Part shown: piece by piece, positions 1 to 7,742 of the stretch
Layout: every line of letters starts with the position of its first letter
How positions within the stretch are numbered: the stretch's first letter is position 1
Source of the DNA: Longimicrobium sp.
Lineage (GTDB): Bacteria; Gemmatimonadota; Gemmatimonadetes; Longimicrobiales; Longimicrobiaceae
DNA length: 47,987 nt
Direction: 5' to 3'
Assembly: GCA_036389795.1 (NCBI GenBank)
Contig: DASVWD010000020.1
Span: 1 to 47,987, forward strand
Made by a program: the position numbers and the translations under genes
The notes under the pieces: model-generated
Told to the model about the DNA's origin: nothing
Database searches by the model: none
What the model saw: only the letters and a program-made list of their open reading frames with translations

Positions 1-2
1 GC

Positions 3-104
3 CCGGACTACTTCGACTCCCAGGGTGGAGAGCGCGTAGCGCGACGCCTGCAGCGGCGTCTGGAGAGGCTCGGCTACAAGGTGGAACTGCGGAAGGCCGC
101 CTGA
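3..104 (+). CDS. C-terminal tail of a truncated gene, possibly a transposase
   Basis: An open frame enters from the left edge and stops at a TGA at 102-104. Only 33 residues are visible, starting PDYFDSQGGERV and ending in a basic, leucine-rich helix followed by GYKVELRKAA. Tails of this kind (YFD, then arginine-rich helix, then LGYxVxL) occur at the end of some DDE transposases, and the repeat-rich sequence just downstream would fit, but the fragment is too short to assign a family. Everything upstream lies outside the window. Confidence 0.35.
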   Translation, partial: PDYFDSQGGERVARRLQRRLERLGYKVELRKAA

Positions 105-485
105 AGAGCGCGACCCCGGCTCCGTAGTTTCTATTCAGGGAGCCGCTGCGCCGAATCTGTTTCAGCACCGATGTTTGGCGGCGACCGAAGGATCTACTCA
201 CCCCGAAGCGAGGCCGGCTTCCGCGCGCTGCATCTGGCCACCAGCACGCGGAGTAGATCCTTCGGTCGCGTCCCACCCTTGGTGCGGGAGCGAATTACGC
301 GCGGACGCTCCCTCAGGATGACCCTTTCGTCTTAAGTGGAATGCACAGTCGGTTTCGGAAGATGGTATCACACGGAGGAAACGGAGTTGACGGAGAACGG
401 CGGGGTTCCCCTGCTGACTCCGTCAACTCCGTGCGAGGCTTCTCGTCGGAGGATCGCAATCCAGCGCCATCCCTGGAAAACGGGA
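105..485. repeat. Gene-free repeat region with two inverted repeats
   Basis: No convincing gene lies here. A perfect 19-bp inverted repeat (181-199 and 251-269) has arms containing GAAGGATCTACTC. The right arm continues to 322 as a minus-strand copy of a dispersed element that ends in GTCATCCTGAG and recurs at 33185, 42731 and 45009. A second inverted repeat (15-bp arms, 381-395 and 418-432) is built from ACGGAGTTGACGGAG. It lies downstream of the minus-strand gene ending at 486 and could terminate its transcript. Confidence 0.7.
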
Positions 486-869
486 TCAGAAGCTCAGCTC
501 CGGCTCGTGGTGGCACGAATAGCACACCATCGGGTGCGGGACGCTGATGCGCGCGCCGGGCTTCAGCCGAATCGACGTGCCGCAGCGCGGGCAGCCGCCC
601 TGGAACGAGCGGACCAGGTACTGGCCCCGCCAGCTGCGGTAGACGGTGAACGCCCCCACCAGCACCGGGATCGAGGTGAGGAACGGGTCGAAGATGGTCA
701 CGAAGAACATGGTGACCGCCGCGGCGGCCCACGCGCCCGCCAGCGCGGCGGTGCGCACGGCGCGCGACCAGAACGGGACGGGGACCACTTCCGCCTTCCC
801 TTCGGCGTCGCGGTGCCCCGGAAGGACGATCCGCGCCACCACCGGCACGGCCTGATCGGCGTCTCGCAT
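486..869 (-). CDS. Small membrane protein with C-terminal zinc ribbon
   Basis: This is a 127-aa protein of unknown function. Two hydrophobic segments sit in the middle (around TAALAGAWAAAAVTMFF and LTSIPVLVGAFTVY), so the ends probably lie on the same side of the inner membrane. The C-terminus carries a CPRCG...CYSCH zinc-ribbon pattern, ending HHEPELSF. The start at 869 was chosen over an upstream ATG at 1046 because GGGAG precedes it and the upstream extension is arginine/proline-rich and looks non-coding. It may sense redox state or bind nucleic acid through the ribbon, but no partner gene supports a specific role. Confidence 0.6.
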   Translation of the reverse strand: MRDADQAVPVVARIVLPGHRDAEGKAEVVPVPFWSRAVRTAALAGAWAAAAVTMFFVTIFDPFLTSIPVLVGAFTVYRSWRGQYLVRSFQGGCPRCGTSIRLKPGARISVPHPMVCYSCHHEPELSF

Positions 870-1071
870 CGCTAGAGGCTCCCTGACGAGGACTCCCCGG
901 ATCTCCTGCTCGGCCTGAAGGACTGCGCCGCGCGGCCTCCCCGGGCCCGCGGGAATACAACGGGGCGGCGGGAGGACGCCTCGTAGGGGGCTGCGCGATT
1001 CGCGTGTGGGGGATTTCCTGATCTTCTGTCGGGGACGGCCGATCAACCGTCACCGGCTCGTCCGGACAGGC

Positions 1072-1100
1072 GAAAAGCCCCGGGCGCTCGCCGCGGGGCC
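1072..1100 (-). terminator. Rho-independent terminator of the TetR gene
   Basis: Read on the minus strand, a GCCCCG...CGGGGC hairpin is followed directly by TTTTC. It lies about 30 nt beyond the TAA of the TetR-family gene. Confidence 0.7.
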
Positions 1101-1128
1101 TGGAGTCCGCCTGGTCGTGGAGGGAGGG

Positions 1129-1788
1129 TTATGCGTCGGCGCCCGCGCGGGCGCGGCGGCCGCCGGAGGGGGCGCGCGGGGCCTCGGGGGGCTGGAGCTG
1201 GTCGAGCAGGAGCCGGCGCAGGAAGCCGGTGAGCTCGGCCAGGGGGATGGTGGCGCGCAGCTTCACGTGCTGGAACACCATGCCGTCGCGCGCGGCCAGG
1301 ATCAGCCCGGCCACGTGGTCGGGGTCCACCTCGCGGCGGAAGGCGCCCTCCTCCTGCCCCCGGCGCACCAGGGCCGCGATGGCGCTCAGGAACGCCGCGA
1401 AGCGGTGCTCGATGGAGGCGCGCACCGCGGGGACGTCGCCCGCCGAGGTCCACAGGTCGATGAACCCCCGCTGGGTGGCGGCCATCTTGGGGTCGAGCCC
1501 GGCCATCATGAAGCTCTCCATGAACGCCGTGAGCTGGTCGGCGGGGCTCATCCCCTCGCGCGGCTCCAGCAGCTCGAGCTGCTGCCCCACGTAGCGCTCG
1601 ACCACCGCGGCCAGGATCGCCTCCTTGTTCTCGAAGTACGGGTACAGCCCGCCCTTGGTGAGCCCGACCGCCTCGGCGATGGTGCGCATGCTGGTGCCCG
1701 CGAGCCCGTGCTTCGCCAGGCAGTCGACCGCGGCCTGGAGGATGGCCTCGCGGCGGTTCTCCTTCAGCTTCTGGGGGATCTTGGGCAT
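1129..1788 (-). CDS. TetR/AcrR family transcriptional regulator
   Basis: This 219-aa repressor-type regulator has a clear TetR N-terminal helix-turn-helix at about residues 10-56 (REAILQAAVDCLAKHG, then TSMRTIAEAVGLTKGGLYPYF). The variable C-terminal ligand/dimerisation domain follows. The start at MPKIPQK gives the usual length for the family, although no strong Shine-Dalgarno precedes it. The gene is preceded by a peptidase-like gene on the same strand with a gap of about 130 bp, so it may regulate that neighbour or itself. The ligand cannot be inferred. The last 20 residues are a basic Ala/Arg tail of doubtful importance. Confidence 0.9.
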   Translation of the reverse strand: MPKIPQKLKENRREAILQAAVDCLAKHGLAGTSMRTIAEAVGLTKGGLYPYFENKEAILAAVVERYVGQQLELLEPREGMSPADQLTAFMESFMMAGLDPKMAATQRGFIDLWTSAGDVPAVRASIEHRFAAFLSAIAALVRRGQEEGAFRREVDPDHVAGLILAARDGMVFQHVKLRATIPLAELTGFLRRLLLDQLQPPEAPRAPSGGRRARAGADA

Positions 1789-1875
1789 CGTCGGAGAAGG
1801 CGGGGAATGGCCTCCGGGTGGGCGGTATACGGATGTAGTGCGCGGACGGCGCGGACGCAAGGGGAGCGTGCGAGC

Positions 1876-1904
1876 CGCGAAGTGCGACGTGCGAAGTGCG
1901 CCGT
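1876..1904. repeat. Degenerate heptamer tract (GTGCGAA type)
   Basis: Short tandem units of the AGTGCGA type sit between the TetR gene and the peptidase gene. They belong to the heptamer family also seen at 7096, 17029, 38687, 42651 and 45071. Confidence 0.55.
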
Positions 1905-1916
1905 CGGGTGCAGCTC

Positions 1917-2528
1917 CTACCCCGCGGTGATCGGCACCTCGGGGCCCAGCGCGTACCCGCGGCCCAGCCGCAGCCCGCGCTCGGCGCAGAAGTCGAGGGG
2001 GACGTACTCGTTGGACGGCGGGCCCTCGGGCCACTCGGGGAGGAGGCCCATCGCCTGGTACGCCTCGGCCACCAGCTCGGAGCAGAAGACGCTGGAGAGG
2101 TCTTCGCCCGGGCTGGCCCCGCCGGGACCGTCGTACGCCGCGCGCAGCTGCTGCAGCCGGCTCCGCTCGAACTCCGTTTCCGCGAAGCGGTGCCGCACCT
2201 CCTCCAGCCGGGCCAGCATCGGCGGGGTGAGGGGCCGGTCGAGCGGGCGCAGCATGATCTCGCCCCGGTAGGTGGCCACCCGCTCCGCCACCGTCACCAG
2301 CTGCACCCCGGGGCGGGCGAGCCCCGTCTCCGCGTCGGGGACGTCCACCAGGGTGGTGGACTCCCAGAGGAAGGGCTCGTCGCGCCCGGGGAGGCGCACC
2401 ACCATCCCCACGTGCGACCACCTGCCCCCCGAGCAGAACTTGATGGTGGTGGAGATGGCGCTGGTCCCGGAGAAGAGCAGCAGGTCCCCGGTCTTCAGCC
2501 GCTCCCGGACCTCCTGGTAGGTGGGCAT
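1917..2528 (-). CDS. YiiX-like permuted NlpC/P60 papain-fold hydrolase
   Basis: This 203-aa protein resembles the circularly permuted NlpC/P60 (YiiX/YebB) family, which hydrolyses amide or thioester bonds in peptidoglycan or lipid substrates. The first motif (GDLLLFSG...GRWSHVGMVV) carries the putative catalytic His39. A Glu follows in LWEST (about residue 56). The nucleophile is Cys149 in SSVFCSELVAEAY. No signal peptide is evident from the chosen start MPTYQEV, so it may act in the cytoplasm or on lipids. The start follows the conserved core; an in-frame upstream ATG at 2648 adds 40 residues with no domain. The substrate is unknown. Confidence 0.75.
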   Translation of the reverse strand: MPTYQEVRERLKTGDLLLFSGTSAISTTIKFCSGGRWSHVGMVVRLPGRDEPFLWESTTLVDVPDAETGLARPGVQLVTVAERVATYRGEIMLRPLDRPLTPPMLARLEEVRHRFAETEFERSRLQQLRAAYDGPGGASPGEDLSSVFCSELVAEAYQAMGLLPEWPEGPPSNEYVPLDFCAERGLRLGRGYALGPEVPITAG

Positions 2529-2631
2529 CGCTTGCGTGGGGTAGATGCGGACGCCGCCCGGCGGAGACCATCTACAGCGGGCGCCGGCTTTTTCTTCCGG
2601 TAGGGGTACGACCTCGCGCCTGCCTGCACGC

Positions 2632-2916
2632 TCAGAATTCGAGCGCATCGTCCACCAGCTTCAGCCCTACAAGCTCCACCTGCTTCGGCAGAATGCGGTA
2701 GTAGATGACGAACGCGGGAACTCCGGGGGCCGCCTCCGTCGGCAACGCGAAGATCTCGGGGTGGCTCGTCGGCTGCCCGATCCCGTGCGGGTCGCGTGCG
2801 AGCGCGAAGATCACGGCCTCCATCACCTCGTCCCAGCGCTGGATGTCCGAGTGCTCTCCCATCTGAGCCCGGAAGCGCTGCGACTCCACCACCTCGTAGA
2901 GGATGTATCTTCCCAT
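2632..2916 (-). CDS. RelE/ParE-like toxin partner of a Panacea antitoxin
   Basis: This 94-aa protein has the outline of a RelE/ParE-superfamily toxin. It has an N-terminal helix pair (VVESQRFRAQ...WDEVMEAVIFALARDP), then a hydrophobic C-terminal strand pair (AFVIYYRILPKQVELVGL). It follows the Panacea gene by 44 nt on the same strand, in the usual antitoxin-then-toxin order. Its base composition is less extreme than that of its neighbours, which suits a mobile module. No catalytic residue can be assigned by eye, and toxicity is inferred from context and fold only. Confidence 0.6.
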   Translation of the reverse strand: MGRYILYEVVESQRFRAQMGEHSDIQRWDEVMEAVIFALARDPHGIGQPTSHPEIFALPTEAAPGVPAFVIYYRILPKQVELVGLKLVDDALEF

Positions 2917-2960
2917 CGGAAGCGGGGCCGAAAGCGTGCGCGCGAAGGGGGGACGCCGCT

Positions 2961-3485
2961 TTACAGCTCCGCCAGCTGCAGCGCGAAGTCGGCTTCCTCC
3001 TGGGTGATCTTCCGCTCCGAGAGGAACACCGTCGCGTACGGAATCGTCTCCCCCTCCTCGGCCAGCTTCCAGCCGAGCTCGGCGTGTGAAAGCTCGCTGG
3101 ACTCCGCGGCGGTCAGGCCTCGCAGCGCCTCGATCACGAAATCCACCATCGCGATCTCCTCCCCGCTGAAGGGCGAGAGGTCGGCCTCGCGGATCGCGAT
3201 CGCCCGGACCTGCTTGAGACCGCCCACGAAACGGGTCCTGAGCGCGAGATCGCCGGCCTTTTCGAGCGCGTCGCGCACCGGGACCAGCCGCCGCGGCGCG
3301 GGACCGTTCGGGAGCCGCTGATACTCCTGGCCCGTGATCGAGCGCCCGGTCTTCTGGTGGAAGAGGAAGTCGGCGTAGAAGAGGATCTTGTTGAGCTTGA
3401 TCGCCCCGAAGAACCGGTCAGCCTCGGAGCGCTCCGCCACGTACAGGATCAGCTCCGCCAGCTTCCTGTCTTTCTTCGCAACCAT
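2961..3485 (-). CDS. Panacea (SocA-like) domain antitoxin
   Basis: This 174-aa protein matches the Panacea/SocA-type domain (formerly DUF4065), which neutralises many unrelated toxins in two-gene systems. The signature KLNKILFYADFLFHQKTG, then SITGQEYQRLPNGP, lies at about residues 30-68. A helical C-terminal half ends in LSERKITQEEADFAL. The ATG at 3485 is preceded by GGAG and GAAGGA. The toxin-like gene follows at 2916. Autoregulation is common in such modules, but no convincing operator is visible in the 240 bp upstream. Confidence 0.8.
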   Translation of the reverse strand: MVAKKDRKLAELILYVAERSEADRFFGAIKLNKILFYADFLFHQKTGRSITGQEYQRLPNGPAPRRLVPVRDALEKAGDLALRTRFVGGLKQVRAIAIREADLSPFSGEEIAMVDFVIEALRGLTAAESSELSHAELGWKLAEEGETIPYATVFLSERKITQEEADFALQLAEL

Positions 3486-3638
3486 GGTCCTTCACTCCAT
3501 GGCTCGGGTTCGCATCCTTCAGCTCAAGATGATGGCCACACTCTCAAAAAACCTACCGTACGTCGTGTAGCCGGTCAATCAGAGCGCCCGACGCATACCC
3601 CGATGTCGACGCTCGCGGGAGGGCCACCTGTCGGGCTC

Positions 3639-3713
3639 ACGACTTCTCACGCAGAGCCGGCAGAGCCAGCGGAGGGGGTTCCTCCGCTGACTCCGCTGAC
3701 TCTGCGTGAGACC
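3639..3713. repeat. Long imperfect hairpin of CACGCAGAG repeats
   Basis: Arms of about 33 nt (CTCACGCAGAG... and ...CTCTGCGTGAG) flank a GGGTT loop. The arms consist of GCAGAG/AGCGGAG units. The hairpin lies just downstream of the minus-strand gene ending at 3725 and upstream of the Panacea module, and may act as a terminator. It is related in build to the hairpin at 381-432. Confidence 0.65.
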
Positions 3714-3724
3714 TGATGTTCTTA

Positions 3725-4174
3725 TCAGGCGGCGCGGACGGGGACGGGGCGGTCGGGGAAGCGGCGGACCGGCACCTCCGCCTCGGGGCGGCAGGCGCGC
3801 GGGACGGCCGCCTGGGGGAGCGCCTCCAGGACCGCGCGCAGCAGCTCGGCCCGGTCGGCGGGAACCAGCGTGGCGCCGTGCAGGCGTCGCAGCCGGCCCA
3901 GCAGCCGCGGGTCGGGGAACGTGCCCTCCAGGTCCACGCTCAGCAGGATCGGCACGGCCGGCCCGCACGCCTCGCGCACCCGCACCACGTCGGCCTCGAG
4001 CTCGGCGTCGGGGCCGGCGGCGTGCAGCACCACCAGCGAAGGCGCCCGCTCCGTGCGCAGGCGCCCGAGCACCTCGTCGGGGGAAAAGAGCAGCTCCAGC
4101 GTGTTGCCGCGGAGCCGGTACGCGAGCCACGACCCGATGCTGGGCGGCGGGCTCGACAGGAGGATGGTGGCCAC
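3725..4174 (-). CDS. Receiver-like (pseudo-receiver) protein
   Basis: This 149-aa protein has a CheY-like alternating beta/alpha pattern: MATILLSSPP, then PSLVVLHAAGPDAE, then VPILLSVD, then ATLVPADRAELLRAVLEAL. The strand that normally carries the phosphoacceptor (consensus DLVLLD) reads SLVVLHAAG, so the Asp is missing. The acidic pair of strand 1 is also missing. It probably does not accept phosphate in the usual way. It is the last gene of a minus-strand operon with a HisKA protein and an HD-GYP regulator, which suggests an adaptor or output role there. Confidence 0.6.
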   Translation of the reverse strand: MATILLSSPPPSIGSWLAYRLRGNTLELLFSPDEVLGRLRTERAPSLVVLHAAGPDAELEADVVRVREACGPAVPILLSVDLEGTFPDPRLLGRLRRLHGATLVPADRAELLRAVLEALPQAAVPRACRPEAEVPVRRFPDRPVPVRAA

Positions 4175-4235
4175 TGTGCCTGACCGGCGGTGGAAGGGTT
4201 CCGGGGGATGAAACGCCGCGGAGGTTCGGGAGGTC

Positions 4236-5585
4236 TTACGCCGGCTCGCCGGGCGAGGGGCCGCCGGCGCCGTTCTCGGAGGCGCGCATCCCCACGCCGC
4301 CCTCGTCGGTGATCACCAGCGCGGCGGGGTCGTGCTCCAGCGCCGCCAGCCGCGCCGCCAGGTCGCCCAGCCGCTGGGCGGCGTCGTAGATGGCCGCCAC
4401 CTGGCGCTCCAGGGTGGGCTCGGCCTGCACCAGCCACTCGCGCCGGAGCAGCTGCGCCTCGCCGGTGACCACCGCCAGCGGGTTGTTCAGCTCGTGGCGC
4501 ACCGCCCGGATGAACGCGGGCAGCGCCGCCGGCGGGGCGGGCGCGGCCTCGGGCTCCGCCTCGGGCGCGGCGGCCTCCCGGGCGCGGCGGGCCGAGGCGC
4601 GCGGCGGCGGCTCGGCGGCGGGCTCGGCCTCCTCGCGCCGCGCCTCGCGGAGCGCGCAGAGGAGCACCTCGGCGCCGCCCTCGCCGGGCGCGGCGTCGGC
4701 CGTGAGCTCGAAGGCGCGGTAGATCTGCGTGGCGTCGGAGAGGCGCACCTGCAGCCGGGCCGGGCGCGGCGTCTCGCCGCGCAGGAGCGCCGCCAGGCTC
4801 CCCCGGTCGTCGGGGTGCACGCGGGTGATCCAGTGGTCCAGCCGCGCCCCCAGCGCCTGCGGGGCCACCCCCAGCACCGCCTGGACGGCGCCGCTCCAGC
4901 GGGCGGCGCCCGTGCCGCGCTCCACCTCCAGCACCACCACCCGCCCGAGCTCCAGCGCCGCCTCCAGCCGCTCGGCCCGGCCCTGCACCTGGCGCCCGGC
5001 TCGCCAGGCGTCGAGCGCGGCGCGGCTGCGGCGGCGGGCGTCGTGCGCCTGGGCCCCCGCCACGGCCGCGGCGGCCGCCCGCGCCACCAGCTCCACCGCC
5101 GCGCGGTCGGCCTCGTCGAAGGCGGGCTCGCCGGCGGCGCGCGCCGCCACGGCCACCCCCACCGCGCGCCCCTCCACCAGGAGCGGCGCCGCCAGGTAGG
5201 GGCCCCCCAGGTCGCGCTCCACCAGGAACGCCGCCGGGTTGGCGGACACGGCGCCCGTCGTCCGCGTGGCCTGCTGCTGGAAGGCGCCCCCCGCCAGGCT
5301 CCCCTCGAGCGGGAGGAGCTCCCCCTCCTCGCCCGCCAGCGCGCCGGTGCCCGCCCGGAGCCGCAGCGTGTCGGGCTCGGCCGCGTCGGGGGTGGCCAGC
5401 GCGGCCGCGGGGGCGTCGGCCACGAGCGCCAGCGCCTCGGCCAGGGTGCGGAAGAGCCGCTCCGTCTCGCCGGGTCGCGCCGCCGCCTCCACCACCCGCG
5501 CCAGCGCGGCGAGCGCCGCCCCCGCCCGCTCGGGCGGGAGGGCGGGCGTGCCGGGCGCGGGGGGGAGCGCGAACGGGTTGGACAT
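4236..5585 (-). CDS. GAF-PAS-HisKA protein lacking the kinase ATPase domain
   Basis: This is a 449-aa cytoplasmic signalling protein. An N-terminal GAF-like domain spans about residues 25-180 (GGPYLAAPLLVEGRAVGVAV). A PAS-like domain spans about 205-315 (WITRVHPDDRGSLAALL). An Ala/Pro/Glu linker leads to a HisKA dimerisation helix with H-box RHELNNPLAVV (His near residue 364). Only about 85 residues follow, with none of the N, G1, F or G2 boxes of HATPase_c, so it cannot autophosphorylate alone. It lies 29 nt after an HD-GYP response regulator and 61 nt before a pseudo-receiver gene. It could be a phosphotransfer dimer or need a kinase in trans. Confidence 0.8.
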   Translation of the reverse strand: MSNPFALPPAPGTPALPPERAGAALAALARVVEAAARPGETERLFRTLAEALALVADAPAAALATPDAAEPDTLRLRAGTGALAGEEGELLPLEGSLAGGAFQQQATRTTGAVSANPAAFLVERDLGGPYLAAPLLVEGRAVGVAVAARAAGEPAFDEADRAAVELVARAAAAAVAGAQAHDARRRSRAALDAWRAGRQVQGRAERLEAALELGRVVVLEVERGTGAARWSGAVQAVLGVAPQALGARLDHWITRVHPDDRGSLAALLRGETPRPARLQVRLSDATQIYRAFELTADAAPGEGGAEVLLCALREARREEAEPAAEPPPRASARRAREAAAPEAEPEAAPAPPAALPAFIRAVRHELNNPLAVVTGEAQLLRREWLVQAEPTLERQVAAIYDAAQRLGDLAARLAALEHDPAALVITDEGGVGMRASENGAGGPSPGEPA

Positions 5586-5614
5586 GGGGCGGGGCGGCGG
5601 GTCCGGGGGGCGGG

Positions 5615-6763
5615 TCAGTTCAGCAGCGGGACGGCGCGCAGCCGCTCGGGGAGCGACTGGTCGGGGCGGGCGGCGTCGTGCAGGCGCAGCGCCTGGATGC
5701 AGGAGAGCTCCGCGCCGCCCTTGAAGCCCTCCCCGAAGGCGCGCAGGAAGGCGTCGACCACCCGCGGGTCGAACTGCGTCCCCGCGCAGCGGCGCAGCTC
5801 CTCCAGCGCCACCGGCTCGGGGCGCTCGGCGCGGTAGGGGCGGCTGCTCACGATGGCGTCGAAGGTGTCGACCACCGAGACGATGCGCCCGGCCGTCGAG
5901 ATCGCCTCGCCCGCCAGGCCGAAGGGGTAGCCCGCGCCGTCCCAGCGCTCGTGGTGGTGCAGGATCCCGGGGACCGCCTCGCGCAAGGACGAGCTCCGCT
6001 CCACGATGGCCGCGCCGATCAGCGGGTGCTGCTTCATCACCGCGTACTCTTCGGGGGTGAGCGTCCCCGGCTTGGTGAGCAGGTGGTCGGGGATCCCGAT
6101 CTTCCCCACGTCGTGCAGGAGCCCGGAGACGGCCAGCGCGCGCAGCTCCTCCTCGCCCAGGCCCAGCTCGGCGCCGGTGGCCACCGCGTAGATGGTCACC
6201 CGCTCCACATGACCGCGGGTGTAGCGGTCGCGCGCCTCCACCGCGTTGGCGATGGTGAGCAGCCCGTCCAGGAACATCTGCTCGATCTGGTCGGCCTGCT
6301 CGCGCACGCGCTGCTCCAGGCGGCTCTGGTAGTAGCGGTTCTCCAGCAGCAGGCGGCGGTGCTCCACCGCGCGCGAGAGCGCGTGCAGCACCTGGTCGAT
6401 GTTGAACGGCTTCAGCAGGTAGTCGTCGGCGCTCAGCCGGAGCGCCGCGATGGCGTTCTCCATCGTCCCCGCGCCGGTCAGCAGGATCACGGCGACGGTG
6501 TCGTCCATCGCCTTCACGCTCTTGAGCAGGTCGATCCCGCTGATCCCCGGCATCATCAGGTCGGTGAGCACCACGTCGGCCCCCCGCTCGGCGAACAGCT
6601 GCAGCGCGGCGGCCCCGTCGGGCGCCTCCAGCACCTCGTACGGCTCGCCGGCCAGGAGCTGGCGCAGCACCTGGCGGATCCCGGCCTCGTCGTCGACCAG
6701 GAGCACGCGCGGGCGTCCGTCTACGGCGCCGAGCAGGGGCGTCGTGGGGGTGAGGGTCACCAT
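5615..6763 (-). CDS. HD-GYP response regulator (cyclic-di-GMP phosphodiesterase)
   Basis: This 382-aa RpfG-type protein has an N-terminal receiver with acidic pair LLVDDE and phosphoacceptor Asp in VVLTDLMMPG, then K in LLKPF. A coiled-coil linker (about residues 145-170) leads to an HD-GYP domain: GLLHDVGKIGIPD, the long spacing to HHERWDGAGYP, and VDTFDAI. Members hydrolyse c-di-GMP to pGpG or GMP in the cytoplasm, controlled by receiver phosphorylation. It is the first gene of a three-gene minus-strand operon. The C-terminal extension after about residue 345 (CIQALRLHDAARPDQS) is not part of the domain. Confidence 0.92.
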   Translation of the reverse strand: MVTLTPTTPLLGAVDGRPRVLLVDDEAGIRQVLRQLLAGEPYEVLEAPDGAAALQLFAERGADVVLTDLMMPGISGIDLLKSVKAMDDTVAVILLTGAGTMENAIAALRLSADDYLLKPFNIDQVLHALSRAVEHRRLLLENRYYQSRLEQRVREQADQIEQMFLDGLLTIANAVEARDRYTRGHVERVTIYAVATGAELGLGEEELRALAVSGLLHDVGKIGIPDHLLTKPGTLTPEEYAVMKQHPLIGAAIVERSSSLREAVPGILHHHERWDGAGYPFGLAGEAISTAGRIVSVVDTFDAIVSSRPYRAERPEPVALEELRRCAGTQFDPRVVDAFLRAFGEGFKGGAELSCIQALRLHDAARPDQSLPERLRAVPLLN

Positions 6764-7742
6764 GCTTCGAGTTTTTCCGGGGGGAACGGAGGCGAGGCAG
6801 CGGGCGCAGGGCCCGCCTCAGGGAGAGGCAGGTGCCGGGCCATCTCTGCCACGGATGCGCGTATCAGCCCGTAAGTGTAAGCTGCGTTTCGGCATGTGTC
6901 CACGCCTACGATCGCGGCGTCTCCCGGCGGCGCGCATCGCCGCGTTACAACCCCCTGCCACGCCGCGATACGGGCGTGTCGTTCGGAAGCCGCGCTTCTT
7001 CATGCCCGCGCGCGCGGATCGGTGCGGATCGGTAATGTGGATCGCGATCCGGCGCCCGTTCCGGACGAGAAAGCGCCGGCCCGCCACCCCGACACCCGCA
7101 CTCCGCACCCAGGACTTCGCACTTCGCACTGCGCACTGCGGTTTGGGCGTGTCCCTCCGCTGCGCTCCGGGCCGGGCTGCGCGCGCGGTAGGGCACGATA
7201 CGACCGTGCCCAACCGCGCCGGGCCGCCGCCGCGACGATACCCCTGTCGCGGCGCCGTCCCGGCCCTCCGGGCGCGCATCCCTCACGCGAACGGCGAGGG
7301 GACAGGGGACAGGGAACAGCCCGCGAACCCCGTCTTGTCGGCACAACGCCGCATCCCGCGCCCGCTACGAGCGGAGCGAGGAAGTCCCTCTCCCGCGCAG
7401 CGGGGGAGGGACAGGCGCCTCAGGCGCCAGGGAGGGGGCCCCCGCCGCCGCGACGGGCGGGGTTTCGTCCCCGCTGATACCGGGAACGGTGCCAGTTCGG
7501 GTGGCGGGAGAAGAGGCGGCGCTGTAACGGGATGTTGCGGCGGGCGGTAACATTCCAAGGCACCGCGCCGGGGAAGACCCGGCCCGCGTTCGCTCCAAGT
7601 GGTTTTCCCGCCGTCACTTATGCGGGGCGCGGGCAAAGGCATGGCGTCTGCCCCTGAGCCCCGGACGCGCCGGCACGGCGCGAAGTGACGGCGGCCGCCG
7701 GACGGGGCCGCCGCCGGCAACGCACCCGCCCGGGAGAAACCC
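6764..7742. repeat. 979-bp gene-free region holding four repeat types
   Basis: I see no gene here despite several open frames. In order it contains a CGCACTT/CGCACTG heptamer tract (about 7096-7140), a 145-bp element (7145-7289) repeated at 17078-17224, a GGGGACA/GGGAACA heptamer run (about 7302-7320), and a CCCTCTCCC...GGCGCCTCAGGCGCC element (about 7372-7441). The segment 7560-7742 is the leader of the exported-protein gene at 7743. It shows no riboswitch that I recognise. Confidence 0.65.
7145..7289. repeat. 145-bp dispersed repeat, copy 1
   Basis: The sequence from GGGCGTGTCCCTCCG to CATCCCTCACGCGA is almost identical to 17078-17224. It includes an internal palindrome (GGGCACG...CGTGCCC). 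The copies differ mainly in a short central GC block. Both copies directly follow a CGCACTT heptamer tract. Confidence 0.85.

Noticed and set aside
3555-3572. CTACCGTACGTCGTGTAG as an operator of the Panacea module
   Set aside because: Only the outer four bases pair, so it is not a convincing palindrome.
7455-7742. Possible c-di-GMP or other riboswitch before the exported-protein operon
   Set aside because: A GGCAAAGGCA segment recalls GEMM motifs, but the downstream conserved blocks and the paired stems are missing.
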